Assembly: GCA_022848825.1 (NCBI GenBank)
Contig: JAJISH010000044.1
Span: forward strand, 1-10,081
Length of the DNA stretch: 10,081 nucleotides
Source: Thermoplasmatota archaeon
GTDB taxonomy: Archaea; Thermoplasmatota; Thermoplasmata; RBG-16-68-12; JAGMCJ01
Direction of reading: 5' to 3'
The position numbers were made by a program, and so were the translations under genes. Of the stretch, positions 5,305-10,081 are shown in pieces; the first letter of the stretch is position 1, and each line of letters starts with the position of its first letter. The notes beneath the pieces were generated by a model. It did not search any database. It saw only the letters and a program-made list of their open reading frames with translations, and had not been told where the DNA came from.

Positions 5305-6897
5305 TTGAGACGTAGGGAAATCGCCGCACTGGTGTCCACGACCGCACTCGTTTTCTTTGTCTTCGTGTTGCTGTATCTCGTGACAGCACAGGGCGAGGTC
5401 GGAACAAGGGGCGAAGGGGAGTATCAAGGGTTCACTTCTTGCACCGGGCCCGGATGTCATGATAATATTGTCTCGAATTGGTCCCTTACCCCTCATTCAC
5501 TCGCCTGGGACACCCTGAACGCATCCGGTGAGGCCGAGGACTGGTGTGAGGCCTGTCACACAACCGGAGCTGGAGACGAACTTCACAACGGGTTCAACAC
5601 AACAACAGATCTGCCCGATTATCTCAAGAATGTGCAATGCGAATCTTGTCACGGTCCCGATCCCATGAACGCAACTGGGCGTCCAGCGACCACGCTCGAT
5701 TACTCCGCAGAACTCTGCTCGAATTGTCATCGAATTGCGGAATTTGGAGCAACGGAAAGGAGATATCACCCATACTATGATGACTGGCTCAATTCATCTC
5801 ACGCCCGCTCCTTGCAGCTTGCTGGCGGTCAAGTTGTCACAGATCCCGAATGTCGTGGATGCCATGTTTCGCAGGTTGCGATCGTTGAGACATTCGAGGG
5901 TGGGGTGTTCCAGGGACCGCTTGATGACCCCCAACCGATTACCTGTGCAACGTGTCATGATCCTCACGGCTCCGCCAACCCCTATCAGCTGAGAAAGCCC
6001 ATCGCAGACCTCTGTGCTTCTTGTCATCACCCCACAGAAGGACTTCCTGGAACGGGGCTTGAGCACCCGCAGTCAGCCATGCGAAACGGAACCAGCGAAA
6101 TACCTCCATCCGATGTGCCAAGTTCCTACAGCATGGAGAACGTCCTCTGCGCTGACTGCCACATGTATTCAGCTGAGGGACCCCCAAGGGTGACAGGTCA
6201 CGAATTCAAGCCGAAACCCGAGGCTTGCGCAGTTTGCCACGACGGTGGCGCACCTCCCCAAATGGATGTGGCCCAATCAGCTGCGAAGATTCTTGAATTG
6301 AAAGATGCAACTCATGACCATCTGTACAGCGCCGCTGAGAATGTTTCCGTCGCATCTTCCCTCTTATTGCTGTCGGAAGAGCACGGATTCCCTCAAACGG
6401 TCAGGGACCAAGCCCTCTCCCTCTTTGAGCTGGCCAACTACTCTTTGATTTTTGTGGAGGCAGATGGCAGCGAGGGGGTGCACAACCCCACGTATGCCCG
6501 GGATCTCCTCAATTTCTCGAACGAGAAAGCCAATGAGGTCATTTCGCTCTTGGCAACTGGCAGTGTTCAGGGCAAGCTCAAGGATGGCAGCGGAAACGCC
6601 ATCAAAGATGCACGCATCATGAGAGACGGTTACGTCCTCGTTATCACGACGGCTAATGGGAGCTTTGCCTTTGGTCATTCTCCGGGTGTTTTCACGTTCG
6701 ATGTGGTCAAGGATGACAGGACGCTGGGGGAGATTAGCGATGTGGAAGTCGTGGAAGAGGAGACCACAGACTTGGGAACCGTGAATCTTCCTCTAGTGGC
6801 AGATGATTTTGGGCTATACGTTCTGATTGTCGTATCGACAATAGTCATTGTCGCAATCGCCCTCGTGCTCTACGGAATCAGAATCAGGAAGGCTTGA
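5305..6897 (+). CDS. Membrane-anchored nonaheme cytochrome c, paralogue 2
   Basis: This 530-residue homologue of the 1774-3351 protein has the same order of parts. Its head (RRREIA, then a long hydrophobic run to about residue 26) is an export signal with a twin-arginine look. Eight CxxCH sites begin at Cys81, 112, 138, 183, 214, 237, 282 and 308. The first heme site is C46-TGPG-C51-H52 (CX4CH), where paralogue 1 has CMTCH. Histidines kept in all three paralogues occur in TPHS, YHPYY, SSHARS, DPHG, EHPQS, TGHEF and GVHNP. CHGPDPM replaces the CHGPGEDH of paralogue 1. A helical segment, a beta-sandwich (KLKDGSGNAIKDARIMRDG onward), one membrane helix (about residues 500-523) and a basic tail complete it. 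It is closer to paralogue 3 than to paralogue 1. The start codon is TTG. The substrate is unknown. Confidence 0.92.
   Translation: MRRREIAALVSTTALVFFVFVLLYLVTAQGEVGTRGEGEYQGFTSCTGPGCHDNIVSNWSLTPHSLAWDTLNASGEAEDWCEACHTTGAGDELHNGFNTTTDLPDYLKNVQCESCHGPDPMNATGRPATTLDYSAELCSNCHRIAEFGATERRYHPYYDDWLNSSHARSLQLAGGQVVTDPECRGCHVSQVAIVETFEGGVFQGPLDDPQPITCATCHDPHGSANPYQLRKPIADLCASCHHPTEGLPGTGLEHPQSAMRNGTSEIPPSDVPSSYSMENVLCADCHMYSAEGPPRVTGHEFKPKPEACAVCHDGGAPPQMDVAQSAAKILELKDATHDHLYSAAENVSVASSLLLLSEEHGFPQTVRDQALSLFELANYSLIFVEADGSEGVHNPTYARDLLNFSNEKANEVISLLATGSVQGKLKDGSGNAIKDARIMRDGYVLVITTANGSFAFGHSPGVFTFDVVKDDRTLGEISDVEVVEEETTDLGTVNLPLVADDFGLYVLIVVSTIVIVAIALVLYGIRIRKA
5440..5460 (+). other. Non-canonical CX4CH first heme site
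   Basis: The codons read Cys-Thr-Gly-Pro-Gly-Cys-His. The site aligns with CMTCH in paralogue 1 and CQNQPACH in paralogue 3 through the shared W...PH...WDTL segment that follows. CX4CH heme sites are established in tetraheme cytochrome c3, so attachment here is credible. Confidence 0.8.
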
Positions 6898-6939
6898 GAG
6901 TGTGCGGTCATTCTTCATGGTGCATCTGTGTCAAAAAAA

Positions 6940-6951
6940 GTTTAAGTATTC
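6940..6951 (+). promoter_or_regulatory. TATA box of the Ig-like heme protein gene
   Basis: GTTTAAGTATTC follows an A-run (6933-6939) that could act as the purine-rich TFB-recognition element. A start near 6970 would give a leader of about 25 bases before ATG 6996. It suggests this gene has its own promoter despite lying only 98 bases after the preceding cytochrome gene. Confidence 0.5.
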
Positions 6952-6995
6952 TCCGAACTTGACACTTGGAGCCCGCACAGTACAGGTGGGAACGT

Positions 6996-8012
6996 ATGAA
7001 TGACAAGTTTAGGACAATCGTACCTTTGATATCATGTCTCCTACTCTTACTCGTGCTCCTGTCCGCAGCTAGCACTTTGATGGGCTACAGCGGCGGATGG
7101 CGGGACGACGATGAGGACTACAACTGCGGAGGGACCTCGTGTCATTCAGGGGCCGCGAATCACGGGGCGGGAACGATCGAGGTCAGTCTTGACAAGACCT
7201 CGGTGCTTTCCGGACAGAGCCTCACGATTGCCGTCAATGTGACCGAAACGCAGCTTGGCGGCGATTCTCTCATCGGCGTCTTTCTGCTCAGCTCCCAGAC
7301 CGGGTCGAACGATCATCCTTCCAATCAAGGTTGGACAATCGCTCAAGACCCCAACGGTGGGACCGTTGGCGATGGATCAGCGAAGAACTATGTGGAAAAA
7401 GTGTCACCCGGGTCTGGAGTCTCGGTATCCTTCAAGTGGAATCTGGAAGCCCCGCCAACCCCAGGCGACTACGACCTATTCGTAAGAGTCCATCATGGAA
7501 GTGTTGCCAGAAACGCCCTCTGGGAGGATTACGAGGGGACGATTAGCGTGGAGGTGACGCCTCTGCCCTCCGGCACTCCAGAGATTCACCATGAACCTGC
7601 CTCTGTGGGTTATGTTGAGGAGGCCACAACGGTTACAGCTGACGTGGTCAATGCGACGAAGGTCTTCCTGTATTGGAGATTGGCGGGGGAGTCTCAGTTC
7701 AACTCAAGCGAGATGCTCAACACATCCGTCCTATCGGATGCGGGATGGGCGTTCGAGGGCTCACTTCCGCCTCGAGGGGTAGCCGTGCAGATTGAGTACT
7801 ACATTGTTGCGACTCACGAGATTGATGGCGGACCTCTTGTCGCGGACACGGCAATCTTCACCGTATCGATTGAGCCAAGACCCGAGATTCCTAATCTGAC
7901 CGCCTGGACAATTCAGATTGTCATCATAACCGAAGTCGTCGTTTTTGCCGCCATTATCGGCTGGAGAATATCGAAATCAAGAGCAAAGAAGGAAGGTGAC
8001 CGAAACGGTTGA
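6996..8012 (+). CDS. Membrane-anchored Ig-like surface protein with one CX4CH heme motif
   Basis: This gene encodes 338 residues. A signal peptide (residues about 5-28, very Leu-rich) is followed by GYSGG, an acidic patch and C44-GGTS-C49-H50, a single heme-type motif. Next comes a beta-rich domain (about 58-187; IEVSLDKTSVLSGQSLTI, then FKWNLEAPPTPGDYDLFVRV), a second Ig-like domain (about 190-300), a membrane helix (about 308-328) and a basic tail. The GYSGG...CxxxxCHSG beginning before a beta domain recalls proteins described as choice-of-anchor V, which carry a CxxCHSG motif; this is a similarity from memory. It is probably an outward-facing monoheme electron carrier working with the nonaheme cytochromes, but heme binding is unproven. 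ATG 6996 is preferred, with GGTGG seven bases upstream, over TTG 6966. Its end overlaps the next gene by 17 bases, which indicates an operon. Confidence 0.85.
   Translation: MNDKFRTIVPLISCLLLLLVLLSAASTLMGYSGGWRDDDEDYNCGGTSCHSGAANHGAGTIEVSLDKTSVLSGQSLTIAVNVTETQLGGDSLIGVFLLSSQTGSNDHPSNQGWTIAQDPNGGTVGDGSAKNYVEKVSPGSGVSVSFKWNLEAPPTPGDYDLFVRVHHGSVARNALWEDYEGTISVEVTPLPSGTPEIHHEPASVGYVEEATTVTADVVNATKVFLYWRLAGESQFNSSEMLNTSVLSDAGWAFEGSLPPRGVAVQIEYYIVATHEIDGGPLVADTAIFTVSIEPRPEIPNLTAWTIQIVIITEVVVFAAIIGWRISKSRAKKEGDRNG
7125..7145 (+). other. CX4CH heme-type motif
   Basis: The codons read Cys-Gly-Gly-Thr-Ser-Cys-His, and these are the only two cysteines in the mature protein. The spacing matches the first site of the neighbouring nonaheme paralogue 2. 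Confidence 0.65.
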
Positions 8013-8655
8013 CTTGATCGCTGTCCACTCCGTCACCGTTGAGCTCCATGGCGGAATGCTCACACTCGCTGCAGTTTGCATAGGAATCAAGGTCCTGGAC
8101 ATTCTGTGGGGCAGGTTCTTGGGTGACAGGGGAGGGATACTTCGCAGGACTCTCAAGAAAGCATCCGAGTACTCCACTCCGACGATCTTGTTGTCCGCCT
8201 TCGGCGGTGTCGTGGGTCTCGCTCTTTCCGGCATCACTGGATCATCGATAATCCCTTTCGAGACGATCTCCAGTTCCCCGATTGCACTCAATAAAGTGAT
8301 GGTCTCAATATTCGCCACAGAGTTCTGGAGCATTATGATTGCCATGAACATGGTATTCCAAGAGAGTGCCTGGAAGAACAGACAGATGACGGCCCTGATG
8401 GTGCTTTTCGGGGGACTGGGTTACTTCTTCTCAATCACCGGAGGAAGCATAGGAGGGACCATGGCAGGAAAGGAGAGCATCATGGAGCCCTTCTGGCAGT
8501 TCCTGGGCGTAGACCTCCACTCATCCTGGATTCTTTCCTCTGATGTTGTCCTTGTCCTTATCGGCGTGGTCAACGTCGTTGGGATTCTTCTCATCGTCTT
8601 CTCCAATCGTATATTGGAATCCGTGACATCGAGTCGCAAGGCCCCCAACAAGTAG
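7996..8655 (+). CDS. Five-helix membrane protein of unknown function
   Basis: This gene encodes 219 residues with about five membrane helices near residues 20-38, 62-80, 97-120, 131-150 and 178-202. Helices 2 and 4 are Gly-rich (FGGVVGLALSGITG and FGGLGYFFSITGGSIGG). There are three histidines: His11 and His18 just before helix 1 (VHSVTVELHGG), and His175 just before helix 5 (DLHSSW). I do not recognise the family. A histidine-flanked small membrane protein beside exported heme proteins could be a cytochrome b-like partner that passes electrons to or from the quinone pool, but this is inference from position. GTG 7996 is the likely start, overlapping the preceding gene by 17 bases with GGAA close upstream. 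The longer frame from 7945 adds only a shadow of that gene, and ATG 8056 would remove both N-terminal histidines. Confidence 0.75.
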   Translation: MTETVDLIAVHSVTVELHGGMLTLAAVCIGIKVLDILWGRFLGDRGGILRRTLKKASEYSTPTILLSAFGGVVGLALSGITGSSIIPFETISSSPIALNKVMVSIFATEFWSIMIAMNMVFQESAWKNRQMTALMVLFGGLGYFFSITGGSIGGTMAGKESIMEPFWQFLGVDLHSSWILSSDVVLVLIGVVNVVGILLIVFSNRILESVTSSRKAPNK

Positions 8656-8656
8656 G

Positions 8657-8672
8657 GACTTGCTTTGTTTTC
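8657..8672 (+). terminator. Possible T-rich terminator
   Basis: A T-rich stretch (CTTGCTTTGTTTTCC) begins just after the stop of the five-helix protein gene, with no hairpin before it. Archaeal termination often occurs at such tracts. It would separate the 6996-8655 pair from the next cytochrome gene, which has its own TATA box. Confidence 0.3.
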
Positions 8673-8691
8673 CGCGATGCCATCTAGCAAT

Positions 8692-8703
8692 CTAGATATA
8701 TAA
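8692..8703 (+). promoter_or_regulatory. TATA box of the third multiheme cytochrome gene
   Basis: CTAGATATATAA would direct transcription from near 8724, leaving a leader of about 29 bases that contains the GGAGGAGGA ribosome site at 8741-8749. It is the clearest promoter-like element in the window. Confidence 0.6.
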
Positions 8704-8740
8704 CGTCGCTATTATTGGGGAAGAGGAAGGAATCCAACCT

Positions 8741-8749
8741 GGAGGAGGA
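8741..8749 (+). promoter_or_regulatory. Ribosome binding site deciding a TTG start
   Basis: GGAGGAGGA lies just before TTG 8753, with its first GGAGG ending seven bases upstream. The next in-frame ATG (8783) would cut into the signal peptide and lose the paired arginines, so TTG is the start. Confidence 0.7.
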
Positions 8750-8752
8750 TAC

Positions 8753-10081
8753 TTGGGAATCCACAGAAGGGAAATTCTCGGGATGGTTTGTACAGCCGCT
8801 CTCGTATTGCTGCTTCTGGTAATACTCTCTCTTCTCTCATCAGACACTGCAGCCGATGGGCCCGGAACCCGAGGATCTGGGGATTATCAGGGCGCCTTCT
8901 CGTGTCAGAATCAGCCTGCCTGTCATGACAGACACTCTGAGCAGTACGATGCTTGGGTTCTCACTCCACATGCAAACGCATGGGATACCCTGAACAATTC
9001 AAGCGATCACCAGGACTGGTGCGAGAGCTGTCACACAACAGGTGCTGGTGACGACTCGCACAACGGGTTCAATGTGACGACAGACCAGCCTGACTATCTC
9101 AGGGACGTGCAGTGCGAATCCTGTCACGGGCATGACCCGATGAGTCTCGCCGATCCTTCTTCTGCAGTCGACTTCGGAGCCCTCGTCTGCAAGAGCTGTC
9201 ACTCGAACAACAGGTCATATCATCCCTATTATGACGAGTGGATGAGTTCAAAGCACGCGGTCTCTCTAAATGAAGCGGGCGGGAGCGTTGCGACAGACCC
9301 AAGCTGTCAGGGATGTCACGTAGCTCAAGTCGCAATTGCCGAAACGATCGAGGGAGGGACCGTGAGCCGCCCTATCTCCAATCCTCAGCCCATAACCTGC
9401 GCTGTCTGCCATGATCCTCACGGCTCTCCATACGAGAGTCAGCTCAGAATGGATCCCGCAGACCTCTGTGCCACTTGCCATAACCCAGGAGAAACGATAC
9501 CTGGTGAAGAAATAAGGCACCCGCAGTCCTACATGCGCAGCGGGATCAGTGGAATCGACTCCTCGCTAGTGCCAAAGAAAGATTTCATGAAAGATGTCCT
9601 TTGCTCGGACTGTCACTTGTACTCAACGGGGCCTCCCACGAACGTGACCGGTCATTCCTTCAGACCACGGGCGGACGCATGCGTGGCCTGCCACGAAACA
9701 GATCCAACGACATTCCCCATCACCAAAGATCAGGCATTGAGCGCCATTAGTGCCTGGCAGTCCAGCACCGATGATGTCTTCTACTCTGTATTACCAAACC
9801 TCACAGTGGCTCAGACGATGATCGAGGACGCCACTCGCTATGGCTTTGACTTATCATTGATTGAAGTCGCACGGGGACTGTACGAGGAAGCCAATTACTC
9901 AGTCAGTTTCGTTCGCGCCGATGGGAGCCATGGCGCTCATAACCCTCAGTACTCGCTGAGTCTGCTCGATTTCGCAGCGAATAGGACCGAGACTGTCATC
10001 ACTATGCTGAAGCCCGGACACGTCATCGGTAGAGCCGTGGATGCTGAAGGCAACCCCGTTCCGGGAATCGTCATCAGAAGG
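8753..10081 (+). CDS. Nonaheme cytochrome c, paralogue 3 (partial)
   Basis: The frame starts at TTG 8753 and is still open at the right edge, giving 443 residues. Comparison with its paralogues suggests about 85-90 more, ending in a membrane helix. The head MGIHRREILG plus a Leu-rich run to about residue 29 is an export signal, and HRREIL fits the twin-arginine pattern. Heme sites are C51-QNQPA-C57-H58 (CX5CH) and CxxCH at Cys90, 121, 146, 185, 216, 239, 284 and 310. The seven non-motif histidines common to the paralogues are His73, 157, 168, 223, 256, 301 and 396. CHGHDPM matches the Met-containing form in paralogue 2. GSHGAHNP is followed by the start of the beta-sandwich (GHVIGRAVDAEGNPVPG). 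It is closest to paralogue 2, including gapless DNA similarity around heme sites 2 and 3. The substrate is unknown. Confidence 0.92.
   Translation, partial: MGIHRREILGMVCTAALVLLLLVILSLLSSDTAADGPGTRGSGDYQGAFSCQNQPACHDRHSEQYDAWVLTPHANAWDTLNNSSDHQDWCESCHTTGAGDDSHNGFNVTTDQPDYLRDVQCESCHGHDPMSLADPSSAVDFGALVCKSCHSNNRSYHPYYDEWMSSKHAVSLNEAGGSVATDPSCQGCHVAQVAIAETIEGGTVSRPISNPQPITCAVCHDPHGSPYESQLRMDPADLCATCHNPGETIPGEEIRHPQSYMRSGISGIDSSLVPKKDFMKDVLCSDCHLYSTGPPTNVTGHSFRPRADACVACHETDPTTFPITKDQALSAISAWQSSTDDVFYSVLPNLTVAQTMIEDATRYGFDLSLIEVARGLYEEANYSVSFVRADGSHGAHNPQYSLSLLDFAANRTETVITMLKPGHVIGRAVDAEGNPVPGIVIRR
8903..8926 (+). other. Non-canonical CX5CH first heme site
   Basis: The codons read Cys-Gln-Asn-Gln-Pro-Ala-Cys-His. 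The downstream EQYDAW and TPH...WDTL residues align with the canonical first site of paralogue 1 (SEQYDGW), so this is the same heme position with three extra residues in the loop. No other cysteine nearby could make a standard CxxCH. Confidence 0.75.

Noticed and set aside
5440..5460. Treating the odd-spaced first heme sites as frameshifts or sequencing errors
   Set aside because: The frame is continuous through all three genes, the changes are whole codons, and the flanking residues stay aligned, so in-frame variation is the simpler reading.
7945..7995. Longer N-terminus of the five-helix protein from ATG 7945
   Set aside because: It would lie wholly inside the membrane-helix and tail codons of the preceding gene and adds a polar head typical of a shadow frame. 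GTG 7996 gives a normal short operon overlap.
1..10081. CRISPR array, mobile element, tRNA or rRNA
   Set aside because: No regularly spaced repeats, transposase or integrase motifs, terminal inverted repeats or cloverleaf-like sequences were found by reading. The only long similarities are between the cytochrome paralogues.

Overview
The window looks archaeal, most likely from a Thermoplasmatota-like euryarchaeon; the lineage is an inference. The evidence is AT-rich TATA-type boxes about 25-30 bases before several starts, probable leaderless or very short 5' leaders, Shine-Dalgarno motifs only in front of some genes, GTG and TTG starts, and exported proteins held in the membrane by one C-terminal helix followed by a basic tail, as expected for a cell with no outer membrane. 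No rRNA, tRNA, CRISPR array, insertion sequence or phage gene was seen.

Layout. On the minus strand at the left edge are a partial small multi-helix membrane protein (1-396) and an unrecognised protein with a possible winged-helix C-terminus (528-1031). A divergent gene for a cysteine-rich protein resembling DUF6125 (1212-1748) leads directly into the first large multiheme cytochrome (1774-3351). A minus-strand Tat translocase cluster follows, in transcriptional order tatC (4932-4135), tatA (4062-3664) and a 61-residue tail-anchored protein (3674-3489). A 372-base divergent spacer then leads to the second multiheme cytochrome (5305-6897), a single-heme-motif Ig-like surface protein (6996-8012), an overlapping five-helix membrane protein (7996-8655), and the third multiheme cytochrome (8753 to the right edge, incomplete).

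The main content is a respiratory or surface electron-transfer locus. The three large cytochromes are paralogues, each with nine heme-attachment sites, a helical segment ending in a conserved GxHNP motif, and a beta-sandwich domain resembling carboxypeptidase regulatory domains. The two complete ones end in a membrane anchor. Their first heme site aligns but differs in spacing: CX2CH, CX4CH and CX5CH. Paralogue 1 also has a CX3CH at heme site 4, and the small Ig-like protein has a CX4CH. All of these would sit on the outer face of the membrane. The five-helix protein could be their membrane partner, but this is inferred only from position.

The electron donor or acceptor cannot be read from the sequence. 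The nitrite-reductase CXXCK site is absent, and no cytochrome c maturation genes lie in the window.
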